Source of the DNA: Tetracentron sinense
Taxonomy: Eukaryota; Streptophyta; Magnoliopsida; Trochodendrales; Trochodendraceae
DNA: 64,000 nt
Assembly (NCBI GenBank): GCA_015143295.1
Contig: CM026570.1
Span: 23,815,250 to 23,879,249 of the forward strand
Direction: 5' to 3'
Below, one piece after another: positions 45,155 through 57,539 of this stretch; positions within the stretch are counted from its first letter, which is position 1, and the number at the start of each line of letters is the position of its first letter. The translations under genes were made by a program, and so were the position numbers. A model generated the notes under the pieces. That model did no database searches. It saw only the letters and a program-made list of their open reading frames with translations, and was not told the DNA's origin.

Positions 45155-46479
45155 ACCTAACTCATAGTAATTATTCCATAGGAGCTTCCAATTTGAATAG
45201 GATGCAGCAAGGGAGATGGGTTTTGGTATCAAAACTCCCACACCTTACCAACTAAAAGCTAGCTGGCATAATTACTATGTATTCAGTTCAAATTATTTGT
45301 TTAGCGTACGACAATAGTAAACTACACAAGCACTCATTTCCCATAGAGCAATTTAGGAATACCCCCTTTTATTATCTGAGATTTAGGCTCAACAATTCCA
45401 TCTTGACACCTATAATATGCCATTTTTTTTTTATAAGATTTAAACATAACACACACTATCATATGCACACACACCTGGTAGCACAATATCTCTTTATTTT
45501 GTTGATACTTTATTGTAAACTCGTATCTTCTTGTAAAAGACTATTTTGTCTTTGTATATTAAATTTAAGATCTTTGAGAGATCTTCTTGTAAAAGACTAT
45601 TTTGTCTTTGTATATTAAATTTAAGATCTTTGAGAGATCTTCTTGTAAAAGACTATTTTGTCTTTGTATATTAAATTTAAGATCTTTTAGAGAATGTATC
45701 GTATTTCCATCAACATCAACCTCGATGTTTCTTGTGCATTTTTTAACTCTAGATCATAGCCACTCAAATCATTGATCAATCTTTTTTATTTTATTTCTTA
45801 AAAATAATACATATTAAGCAAAAAGTTGTTCAAAATACTAGCTCTATTCTTTGTATGGACGAGATAGCAATGCCCTTGATAAGTAGGTGACACATTGGTT
45901 CCATAAAATGATGGGTTCACATTGTACATTCCCTCACTATTCTTTTTGTTCCACAAACTAGTGTCAAATAGATTTTTTTTTCAAATTGAATAATTTTATG
46001 GAGTTAAGATCTCCATTTGAAGGAGATGCACAAGGAACATCAATCTTGATGCTCTGTAAAACATTAAAGTTACCATCTCTAGTATGCCATACATACCTCT
46101 TTAGTGGTCTCATTAATTCTAACACAAGGTGTCTATTAGTCTTACTAAAAAACCTTTTATTAAAATCAGGGTATATTGCTAAAGTGTTAAGAAACCAGAG
46201 GGACTGATTCCTAACATCATAAACTAGATGGGGTTTTCTAAATGTAGATAACAAGGAGGATATTTCTAAAAATGTCTTTACAATAAGTTTGTTTGTCGTC
46301 TAGTCAGAAAACCCATACAATATCTCAAATTATTACCGTCATAGATTCTATGGAGACAATAGCAAAGGTTCTATAATAGTATAAATATGAAAATAGCAAG
46401 TCATTCCCCCTAAATTATGCATATAGTTTGCTTACCAAAGAAAATATTAATATAGTTTTAGTAGTACATATGCTTCTGA
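45155..46479. other. duplication junction and 3' flank of CER1 copy E
   Basis: From 45155 to about 45306 the sequence is unique in the window; from 45307 it matches 29577 onward. Contains a 56-bp triplication (separate entry). No gene. Confidence 0.65.
45526..45693. repeat. 56-bp tandem triplication
   Basis: Units start at 45526, 45582 and 45638 (TCTTCTTGTAAAAGAC...). The paralogous flank of copy C has a single unit at about 29797-29852, so the expansion happened after duplication. Confidence 0.9.
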
Positions 46480-46831
46480 TCAAGTCATCGAAGGACGAAA
46501 GCCGTGTTGAAGAGTGCCACGCCACACTTTCTCTGTGTCGAACATAGTGTCACCGCACTCTCATGCACATCCCATCCTTCCAACGCATGCACTATTCCAG
46601 CCACACGCCATGCACTCATCATTAGATGCTATTAATATCATTAGATGTTACCCCAAAGTAAGTAAAATGCTATTAATATCATTAGATGATTCGGTTCCTT
46701 ATGATACTGGTCAATGGGCAACTCGAGACCATTTCCAAGGTGACACAATCCTAGATCGTTCGTAAGACTTCTGATGCCTTAGCATTGTTTCTCTGAAAAG
46801 AAGGTTCTTATTTCTTCTCTCTTGTTTTTTA

Positions 46832-47052
46832 GGTGTCCCAAAGGTCTCATTCGGGTATCCGCACTAACCCACTCAGAAGGTTCTTATTTCTTTTCTCTTT
46901 TCTTGGTGTACCAAAGGTCTCATTCGGGTATCCGTACTAACCCACTCAGAAGTTTCCCTCCGGATACCAAGGTAATTCGAGGAGTGGGAATTGAACACAA
47001 GACCCCGGGGAGCAAACCCGGGAAAACAAGGTGATCCATCCAGCACTATGGA
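46832..47052 (-). mobile_element. SINE-like element in intron 9 of copy E, with partial duplication
   Basis: Same element as 30841-30990. Here the GGTCTCATTCGGGTATCCG segment occurs twice (about 46842 and 46915), so the 3' part of the element is duplicated. Confidence 0.5.
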
Positions 47053-50044
47053 TTTACTCGTTATAAATAGGTAATCAAAAATTATAAAGGAAATTTTACG
47101 TTCCTAACCTCACAAGAGTGCATGTTCTGGAGAGCCTTGGGAGTCACCATTGCTGGAGTGTTGTAATAGACGCAATCTGCGTGGATCCTTTTAGGAGGAA
47201 ACTGTGAGAAGGGAATGAAGAGTGTTCCTTTGGTTGCCTTCATCTGTTCATCTTCACTCAATCCGTCTCCAACCAACCATGTTTGTCGAAACTACAAGTG
47301 ATTGGTCAATTATATACAAATGTTATCGGAAAAGGTAAATTTAAGGTTGTGTAAGGCAAAGCACAATATTTGATAACTGCACCCCATTTCTTAATATTAC
47401 TGACTACAATTTAAATCCATAAAATACTATCCGCACACCAAATAAAAAAAATTACCTATAAAATTTATAACTAAACCCCGAACTTTTAACTTATTAACTA
47501 CAGGAGAAATTTGCCAGACTCACCAGCCCTACATGGTGCACCACCTACTTGATTAAATGGTTAAGAATATTTATGGACTAGGCACCATTTAAGAGATGAG
47601 CCATAGATGTATGGTGCAAGCCTAATTGGGTGGTGAGCAAAAAATTTCAGCACCATTAATTCATTTTTCTTGTATTCTTCTAATTCACTGGCCTAATTGA
47701 AGGAAGGCAACCTCAAATAATCAAAAATTGACATGTAGATAATTAAATTCCTAACACCAATTGATCTATCAAAAAAAAATCCAAAGCATATTATAAATAG
47801 CATTCTTAATTTTCAATGAAATAAAGAAAATCTCAACTAAACCAAAAATTGCCAAACCAAAAACTGACAACGGGAAAAAATGTTAGCGAATGGAGAAGAA
47901 GTACCGGAGAAGGAGAAGCGGTTTAATATTGGGGTGCACATTGTGGAAAACTTTAATATTGGGATGCACATTGTGGAAAAATTCAAAATATAGAAATCAT
48001 TTCATGGGGTGTAGTTATCAAATGTTGAGTTTTGCCTAGCACCACCTTCAATTTAATAATAGTTTTTCTTCTAATATATAATGTTTTTTAACCATTAGAA
48101 ATCATTTCATTGTTTGTACCGTGCAATTGAAAAGTTCAACCCTATTCTTTTAGTTGTACTGTATGTTATAAACTAAAATGAGACAACGCCCACAAGATAA
48201 CCCCAAAATATATTTCTACCTTTTGAGATAAACTTGTTGAAGAAATGACCAAATATCTTCCTAAATCTGGAGTGAAATTTAATATAAGCTTCTCATATTC
48301 ATCCTTGTGCATCACTGTCACCTGTTCCAATTTTAACATGTATCAAATGAACAAATAGTGAAGAAATAAACAGATGCATATATATGATAAATCACCAGTA
48401 TATTCAGTTATAATGGCTGAAATTTCAAGTGAGATTAGAAATATCACCCAAAACCCCTAAGCCCCATCCCTCACAAGCCATAATATGTATCAACTTTGTC
48501 TAAAAATTTATGGCTATCAATTCTTAGAAACTAGGGTTGGAATTGAGAGTTGTACTTGTCCACTGGAGTTTAGGACTTGAAAGGTGAGAAACCTAATTAC
48601 AAATTATAGGGGAACATTATCAATAGCCTTCTTATCATTATTTTTATGGATAGAGCTTCTGAGACCATCTAGGGTGAAGACTGACCCAAGACTGCGCGTA
48701 ATAGCATGGAAAAATGGAAAAACAAAAGTACACAGGATTCAAAAAAAAAATTGAATCCCTATGTCGTTATGTGCTGTCTCGATCGGGCAGTCTATGCCTT
48801 GAACGGTCTAGTAGCAAAGTCCTATTATTATAACCATGGAGCAATAAAATCTACCTGGACCTCTCTTTGGCATAAAGCTAGAACAATGGCATAGGCCACC
48901 TTAGAAAGGTTTCCTCTTAACAAAACTTGCTCTGTGTCTTTGGGAATGCTATTGAGCACAACAGCAACCGCTAAGCTACTCCCATCTACCACTCTCATCT
49001 TCATGTTCGGGTGCTTCTAGACATAGAGCTCGCCATTTCCATTAAGTTCCTCCCCCTGAAAATCAATTAATCTTCTTAAAATTCTCTTAGACAAACCTTC
49101 TTGTATGAATTTTCAAAAAAAATGAATCGTCACTACTTCAACTTGCCTGGTTTAGAAGACCTAAGCTTAACACCTTCACCCTTCTTTCTTCTGCCTCTAT
49201 TATAGATTTCTCTATCAAGCTATTAATTGCTCCTTTTTTCCATTGGAAATTATACTACATAATAGTTTATGAAAAAACATGGTTAGTCAAGCATAATGTG
49301 ATCGAATTACAAACTAAGTGCAACTAAACAAAATGGAGATGACACAACCTTGTTACTTACTTGGAATTTAAATCTTGGTACTGCCCAAGTTTGCATTTTG
49401 AGGTTGTTGAAGGTATTCCTCTCGACGGTAAATGTACGATTATAGATCCGAGCTAACAACATGGACCAGCATATCACTGGCCATAACATTACTAGATACC
49501 ATTTCGACATGTAGGGGCTAGATGCCAATGAGGAAAATCCTAGCCGGAGATGGTAGACAGAATCTAGTGTAGTTGGATCTGTTAGATGCACAACATCAGG
49601 GAAATGCTCTTGTCGTTTGAGTGAGGTTTCATATACGATCTCCGTAGAAGTATCCATGGTTCTGTAAATGTAGTCGTACATCGGCATGAAGAGCGAATAA
49701 TTGGTCCGGAATTGGGTGTGATGAAGAGAGTGAAACCTGTTGCTTAAATGTCCTTTAAATTTATTTATATATTTCGTACATACCTCCAAACCAGATTAAC
49801 AGCTTCATAAATTTCTCTATTTTAACCACTAAATGAGAGACATAGGGGAGTGCTTTATAGAATATCATTGTATGGTCAATGATAATGTGAAAATAATACG
49901 AAGAATGCTAGCCCCAAACTACTAGAAAATGGACTATTAGCCACCAAAAATAATGGTCATCATAACTAAAACTTCCGTTGCTAACAGTTTTAGCAATAGA
50001 AAACCAAACAGTCACAATTCCAAGGGTAAAAATAGAATCTCTAA

Positions 50045-51090
50045 TGCTGTGTTTGGTTGCTGAGAAAATAAGGGTTGGAAAAGAAAATTGGAAGAAAATC
50101 TGATTTTCCATCGTTTGCTTACAAAGAAAGTGAAAAATGGAAACGAAAATGGGGTGAAAACTTTCTAAAATTTTCTCCCATTTGATGGATTTAGAATCTT
50201 TAAAAAAACTTTGGATTTTGAAGAGAAAAGAAAAAGTTATCGGGTTCTAATTTCTATCCTCTCTTCTGTTTCCCCACTCCAAGTCTCCAACACTGATTTC
50301 CGGCTCCCGCGGCGGGGCCGGTGGCGTCACCGGCGATTCCGACGACAGCAATATCATATTCCTCCATCTCTCTCTAACCTCTATATTTCTCTCTCCCGAA
50401 CTCACGGTTTGGGGGCTTTGATTGATTTGAACAAGTTAGAATAAGGTTTTGATAGGTTTTAATCTTGATTTAGATAAGGATTTAAGTTTTGAAATGAGTT
50501 TTAAAAATTTCATGTTGGATATTAGTTGAAATAAGCAAAGATTTTAAAAAAAAAAAAAAAAAACTGCTACAATAGATGGGGGTTTGGATTGATTTAAAAA
50601 TAAGATTATGATAGGTTTTAATTTTGATTTGGATAAGGATTTTAGTTTTTAAATGTTTTTTAGAAATTTCATATTAAATTTTAGTTGAAATAAGCAAAGA
50701 TTTACCAAAAAAAAAAAATCTGAAAACAGTAGATTTGATGTCCCTGTCGTGAGGAAGAAGACAAGGACACAGCCGGTATTTTTTTATTTGTTTGAGATAT
50801 TTTTGAAAAAAAACTTTAAAAAATGAAAAAAAAATCAAAAGTGTAAAAAAAGAAACTAAGTAAAATTTAAATTTTTTGATGTTATTTTAAAGGATTAGGG
50901 GTATTTTGATAATTTTAAAAAAGTAGGGGCATTTTAGTAATTTTTCAAAAAAGCAAATTTTCTCTCTAATTTTCCAGACAACCAAACGATGGAAAATTTA
51001 TAATTTTCTCTTCTTTTCTTTCCTTTTCTTTTCTCTTCTTTTCTTTTCTTTTCTTTTCTTTTTCACATTTTCTCGACAACCAAACACAGT
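50045..51090. mobile_element. TGTGTTTGGTTG-terminus element, copy E
   Basis: Counterpart of 20737-21764, nested in the CACTA-MITE of intron 4; ends GCTGTGTTTGGTTG and CAACCAAACACAG. Non-coding, rich in GAAAA and TTTTC runs. Confidence 0.7.
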
Positions 51091-52096
51091 TTAAAGGTTT
51101 TTATGACGGAATATTTTTTCTCTCATTAATTTAGTGACCGATATTTTTTTTTTTTTGCAATTTCTCTCTTCCTCACTTTCTCTAAAAAACCAACAAGTGT
51201 CCTCACATTTCAGGTTGCTTTTGTAACCAATTAAAACTAAGGAATGGGAAGGGTTTAAATACTGAAGCTGGTTGTTAAAAGATAGTTGTTGGTCCTGCAG
51301 AGAAAGTAAGGGTGAGAGAAACTGAGGCCATTATTCCCCAAACTTATTTGGATAATTATTAAAATATGAGATGGATGAAATTAGTCCAAATCAAATGATA
51401 CTAATCCTCCAATCAAATATCGTTAGTTTTGTTGGGTTTAAAGTTATGGTTAGCTGTACATAAGATGAATTGATTCAATGGTTCAAACAGATGAGAATAT
51501 AAAAGGAAAATAGTTAACGTACCTGGGAAAACCATTTCCAAAACTAATGTTAAACCTCATTGGTTCATTCCCCCTCTTAAATACTCACCAACTGTTACAC
51601 ATTTCTCGACGAGGGACGTGCAGATTAGATACACATTTGTACACAAAAATGGTGGGGGATTAAGAACTCATTGTTATTAATGAATCCCAGCCCAAAACCG
51701 CTCCCCCCCCCCCCCCCCCCCCCCTAAATAATAATAATATAATAATTCTTATTAGAATTCATATATTCCTTAGAATTCACTCTTACGATTGTAAAAAGGT
51801 CTCAACAATATGGATTAATTCTAAAAACAATTGTAATATATATGGGTCGGGTCTAGTCAAAGGGGATCCAGACTCATTTACCATCGATTCGGTTTGGAAT
51901 GGGTCTAATAAATGTAGAGTTTGGTACTATCCCAACTCCATCACCACTGGAGGCCCATCATGGATGGGTCAGGTCCATCAATGATCAAAATGGGTGAATC
52001 AGTGATACCCATCGACTGGCCTGCATGGCTGCATGTGATGTTGGCAAGCGGGACAAAAATGGTATTTGAGGACCACCACATCAGAGTTCAGACAGC

Positions 52097-52448
52097 GGCT
52101 CAGGATTCTCTCAAGTTTGAACCCCTAGAGGTCGCCACGTGTCTCCTTTGACACCCCTTAACCATGGGTAAGGTTCACCCACCCCTAGGGTTCACTCATC
52201 CATCCTTGGTGTTTTCTTTTTTTTATTAATTATTATTTTTTAAATAAAAAAACTGTTTTTAGAGTTTTTTAATATTAAAAACATTTTTTTAATTTAAAAA
52301 ATAATTATTAATATTTAAAAAAAAAACCAAGGATGGGTGAGTGAGCCCTAGGGGTGGGTGAACCTTACCCATGGTTAAGGGGTGTCAAAGAAAACACATG
52401 GCGAACTTGAGAGATTCTCTCAAGTTGAACTTGAGAGAATTCTCGGCC
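52097..52448. mobile_element. foldback MITE with 9-bp target duplication (copy E only)
   Basis: TCAGACAGC at 52088-52096 and TCTGACAGC at 52449-52457 (one mismatch) flank 352 bp whose ends GGCTCAGGATTCTCTCAAG and CTTGAGAGAATTCTCGGCC are inverted. The element is almost wholly self-complementary (AACCATGGGTAAGG/CCTTACCCATGGTT; CCCTAGGG; CATCCTTGG/CCAAGGATG). Copies A', B and C' have the site without the element. Confidence 0.9.
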
Positions 52449-54744
52449 TCTGACAGCCCATATATAAGGTTCATACGTGAAAGATAGTAGTCATAATGTT
52501 TTCCTAGGTGGAGGGAGCGGGACAACTGTTGGGTACTAAATATTTTTTGTTTCCAGATACTGTCATGTACGTACACATGGCAAAACGAAGGACAAATATC
52601 TTTTAAAGGAAGTTGTTTAATTAATTGGGACTTAATAACTTCATATTAAAGTTAGAATAGTTATATTAAATGTTTAATTAAAAATATAAATAATTCAATC
52701 AATATTCTTCCATTTTAAATAACTAAGATGAATATCATTTTAACCAAAAAAAAATAACTAAGCTAGTAGCTACTAACCTATTTAAGTTAAGAAACCTTAA
52801 TATTAGGACACCTAATAATTAATTATATATATATATATATATATAAAATAATCCACCTAATATTAATAAATTTTGTTTTTATTCATTTAAGTTGCATTTC
52901 TTTAGTATGTTTAAACGTTCTATTGTAAGTTTAAGCTTATTAGATTTCAGAGTTTATATATACTATATAAATATACAAGTAAATACCAAAAAAAATAGAA
53001 ATTTTATATATATTTAAACTTATTAGTTATAAATTATATATACTTACTAATTATAAACTATAAAATATATAATATATTATACTTAATATTTGAATTATGC
53101 TGTAATTAATATAATAAGTATAAACTATATAGTTGAATAATTAGGGTTAAATCAAAAGTAGTATACTTTTTTGTGTCCAAAAAAATAGTATATATACTTT
53201 GAAAAATATGTAGAAGAATTAAAAAACATGGAAAATCCGAAAAACAAATTATTTATTTCGAACAAAAATTCAAAATTTGGGAGGGTACCATTTAATTGAG
53301 GTGAAAGAGCTGGCATTTAATGGAATCCACTTTCTGGATTCAGTGGCTAGACTTTTCTCATTGCATAGATGAAGGGATCTCATAGATGGTATCAGTGTAA
53401 GGCGCTTATAGACAGTGAATATTTGGGTGGATTGTAGACTTACGATGGAGTATACATGAGGTACTTGAGAGGTGGAAGGATATGGAAGACCCTCTTTGGG
53501 ACAAGCTCGATGTTGCAGTGCCCCATGTTGTTCATGAAATCTATATAAGTGATGTACCCGAGAATGGCTGCCATGGAAGCAGTTCCAGTGAAAACCATTG
53601 TCAGCAACGGGATTGCAAACAGTATGAAGTACATGATATGCTCTGCAAACGGATGAATTACAGCTGCCACATAAACATGAACTAATTTTTCAACTTCCTA
53701 TTACAGAAAAAAAAAGAAAAAAGGTATGTATGTAAATGGGTTCTTCTTACAAGTAATGGGCTCTGTAACAACAGAGGAATGGTGATGAGAGTGGTAGCGA
53801 GAGTAGAGGTAATGGTGGTGCAATGCCCTGTGAAGCCAGTAGTACAGAAACTCCACCGGACCCATATGGAGCAGAACGGTCAGAACTATACCATCTATTC
53901 TCCACGATGGCAAGTGTGAAGCCCCTGGCAACACCGCATTACCCATGCAAAACAGAGTGCCGTTCAAAATTATTTGATCGTCCCTGCCAAACCAAACATG
54001 TTAGAGAGAGAGAGTTTTTTTTTTTTTTTTTTTGAGTCCTAAGGACGTGTCCCCGTGTCCCTTTTAATACTTTTTAACTATGGTTAAGCTTATTTAATTA
54101 AAACAAAAAATTTTATTTTTCTTAAAACCATGGTTAGATTGGTTAACCCTAGGGAGTTAACCACAGTTGAAGTTGATGTATGGTGAAAAAAGGTGTGAAC
54201 GAATGAGATCACCAGGCCCGTTTTCCAATTTTTTTTTTTTTTTTTTTTTTTTGGGTAAAGAGGGTGTTCGAGCTTCTCAGAGCATCTGACTTAGTCTCCC
54301 GGGCACGTACATACGCACCCGGAAAGACAGAATAAATTTCTGAGGACGTCGAGAAAGAGAGAGAATTGTACTGATCAATTGCTTTCTCTGTCAACTTGTT
54401 CAAATTCTATAGTCTTGTCAAGAATCCTGTTCTTGCCTTTGGCTGTTAGGAAACGAGAGAGACTTATCCATAGCTGGTTGTGGAGCATTCTCGAGAGTAG
54501 AAACGGGAAGACGAGAAAGTTGAATGGGTCCCTCTCCATATCTCCTTTCGTTGCAAATGAGTATATGCTATGCACCACCCATGGGGCCAAAATCACGTAC
54601 TTCAACCACATCAAACCAAGTAAGCCACAAAGAAAGAAAGAAAACAGAGTTGTGATCATGGAGGGATGGGCTAAAGGGAAATACCTTAAGGTTTCCAAGC
54701 TGCTTCCATGGCCATTCAGTGAGGACTCCTGGTCTAGAAGCCAT

Positions 54745-55289
54745 CTCTATCTTTTTTTACTTCTCTGTATAGGGATTTAAAAGTTTCCCTATGAGACTTT
54801 ATAACTTATAAACCAACTTCTTTCTCTACTTAATAGATTTCAGGAGTTATGAATGTGGTTGAACCAGTTTTCCGCATTTCCATCTCTGCACATGGTAAGG
54901 ACATTATAAGGACTAAGGCCCATGTGATGTTTCCTGATATAATTAGCCGTGGCTCCTAAAAAAAAAATCTCTTAAAGACTACCCTAGCTACTGCGGATAC
55001 GGTTAGGCCACAACCAGGGGCAGAGCCAGGAATTTTTCATTTTGGGGGGGGGGGGGGGTTGGGCCAAGTATATTAATAAATTTAAGGGCCTCACCACTTC
55101 ATACCAAATCATGAAGGGATTACAAAAAATTTGGGGGCGCCACACAACCCCATTTAGCCTTGGTTAGTGGGTTATGTAGAATTGTGATCAAATCTATATG
55201 ACCGAGTTCCCCATATTGGGTTTGCTCATTTCATTATATAATGCTGGAGCCTTTTCAATTAGAAAAAGGAAAGGATGAGCTTTATCTTT
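54745..55289. other. upstream flank of copy E with a small insertion
   Basis: Matches the flank of copy C. A 127-bp insertion at 55016-55142 (AGGGGCAGAGCCAGGAATTT start, poly-G run) interrupts CCACAACC; the intact sequence is at about 37440. AGGGGC(A/G)GAGCCAGGA is a common terminus of plant hAT-like repeats. No gene. Confidence 0.6.
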
Positions 55290-56760
55290 CACTACAAAAA
55301 TAATGGCATGTAGCAGCAGATTTTTGGAGGTGGTTAGGAAAATCTGCCACCACACATTATATACAACGGCGGTATTATAATTCCGCCATCCATGACTATT
55401 TTCGGAACAATATTAACGGTGGTTAATTAATAACGGTCGTTGTATGTAATATATGGCGGCAGGTTTATCCATAACTGTCGTGGAAAGCTTTCTCTCAAAC
55501 CCTTTTGGTTTCCTGCCTCCTCATTGGCGGCAAACGTGGCGCGGTAGTTATAAAAATAACCGTCATTAATATTGTAGTAAGGGTGGCGGATATAAGATAA
55601 CGACCGTTGTTTATTTATATTTGACGGCAGGTATGTTTAAACCGCCGTGATATTTCTTTCATAAGACTTCGATAGTCCCTTCTTTCTTCCTTCTCTGGTC
55701 TCCTGCTCTCTGCTCTCTAGCTCTCCGGCCACTCCACCACCTCCGACCACCTAAACTCCGGCTACTCCACGATCTCTGACGACCTCCGACCAGCACTGGC
55801 GAGCTGCGATATTCTCTCCGATGACCTGCTCTCCCTCGGCGGCCACCTCCGGCACATCCAGCCACCTGCTCTCCCCTCTCCAAGCTCAGGTAATCCCTCT
55901 CTCGATACTTGCAAGCCATGTTTTTTAGTGTTTAGCTTTCTCTCTCTTAACTCTCTCTCTCCCACCTCAGGCAGCTCCATGACATTCTCTCTCTCATCTT
56001 CACAGAACCCTCGAATCACCATCTCACTCTCGGATTTTGATAGCAACAACTGTTACATGCCCAAGATTTCGGTAGCAATAACTTGTAGACCCCCTTCTCC
56101 TCCCTGACAACAGTAGGTAAGTCCCATTTATTTTAGATTACAGTAATTAGTTTAATTTTTGTAATTTGTTTAGTATTTAATTTAATTAGGTTAATGAAAT
56201 GTGTTTTTTATGCTTTATCTTTGGATAAATTAGAGGATTTTTAATTTCATATTTTTAGGTTAATTTCTGTAATTAAATTCTGTTATAAGTAATTTTTTAA
56301 AGACCAAATCAATTATGAAATCATATAACTCATTTATGGATTTTTAAAGAGGTTCTATTTGACATTAAATTTTTACTACTATTAAAGTTGTGAATTAGTC
56401 TAGGGTAATTAATTTTAGGTTAGTTTTAATTACTTAATTTTAGTTCTAAAGTAAGTATATTTGTAGAGGAAAACAAATGCTAAACAATTACTTTGCCATT
56501 TCAATCTATGTATTACACTCAAGATTGGTTTTGTCAACTACTTTGAGTAATTCATGATTATTCACTTGCAGATTTATTATTAAAAGACAGAAAGACGAAA
56601 AAATTCATTCTCTACTGATTTCTATAAATGTTTGTTGGCATCATTAAGTAATTTTTTTGTTATGACCCTTTTAATTAACTGAAATTCAGAATCCATCAAA
56701 TTTCATTCTACATATTTAATTATCCCCCAAAGAAAAAGAAAAATAGGAAAATAAGTTGTA
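55290..56760. other. CACTA-like terminus followed by non-coding DNA
   Basis: CACTACAAAAATAATGG at 55290 is a CACTA-type terminus, followed by GGCGG/CCGCC-rich inverted motifs to about 55640. A pyrimidine-rich, C-rich stretch at 55660-56110 resembles a 5' UTR or promoter. The matching right terminus was not found, and no transposase or host exon is recognisable. Confidence 0.4.
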
Positions 56761-57189
56761 TACTACCTTGGATGAAGGGAGAAGATTATCCTTGGTTTGT
56801 AGATTAAGAGGGGTAAGAAAGATGGAGAAATCAATTGATCACCCATTTTTTAAAGTTTGGGGGAATTCTATTTGTACCATTTTGGTTTCTGTTGATACAT
56901 CCTTAACAATAGAGATTACATTACTCCAAATCAGTCGTTCATTCACCACTTCTCTTTCTTGGGGATCACATTGGTGACGGTAAATACTGTAGCCTCATTT
57001 TTTGATTCTTTGTCTAGAACCCAATCGAGTTGCTGCTTTTCGTCAATCATTGACTCAAAACTGTAATTCATGAAATATAAGAGTTAGCATCTAGTAAACT
57101 AAACTAAACTTTACCATCACCAATGTGAATAAAAAGTAAAGTTTACCATCACCAATGAAATATAAATCATATGCTATGTCAATAAAAAG

Positions 57190-57300
57190 TAGGGTAAATT
57201 ACACTTACCTCTCTTGAAGTTTGGTGAAATTTCATAAACCTCCCCTCTAGTTTCTGAAATTACACTGCCCTCCCCTGTCAAACTCTTAATATTAACACTA
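57190..57300. mobile_element. terminal-repeat-like segment
   Basis: GGGTAAATTACACTTACCTC followed by two AAATTACACTG/CCTCCCCT modules is a widespread plant transposon end. I could not find an inverted partner nearby, so only one end is claimed. Confidence 0.35.
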
Positions 57301-57539
57301 TTAACTAAAGTTACCATTTTCTCATTTTACCCCTATTACTTGATTGAGGAAGCACATCTTTACTGTTTGAAAGCTCTTTGTGTCTTACAAGGGTGGCTCC
57401 CACATTCAATAGGGGTAGACCCCATATCCAAAAATGGTAGGCCCCACTTTTCTCAAGACACAAAGGGGCAACAGCTGCTGTTGAAAGTATGCCTCTTTTT
57501 TTAATTTTAGAAAAACAGTTTTTGGGGGACATACATCGA

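Larger units (their letters stand above)
46480..54744 (-). pseudogene. CER1: CER1 copy E: all ten exons recognisable, recently inactivated
   Basis: Exons: 54685-54744, 54376-54599, 53751-53983, 53444-53663, 49361-49736, 49147-49254, 48855-49055, 48220-48321, 47109-47291, and a truncated exon 10 at 46480-46621. Exons 1-6, 8 and 9 are open and encode a protein very close to copy C. Inactivating changes: exon 2 donor G-to-A (ATCAGT instead of GTTAGT), an in-frame TAG at 49019-49017 in exon 7 (a CAG codon in copy C), loss of the start of exon 10 with its acceptor, and a 2-bp insertion in exon 10. Intron 4 is 3.7 kb and holds nested MITEs. Confidence 0.92.

Noticed and set aside
56756-56977. 73-codon ORF
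   Set aside because: No domain, no splice context and no conservation to test; surrounding DNA is AT-rich and transposon-derived.
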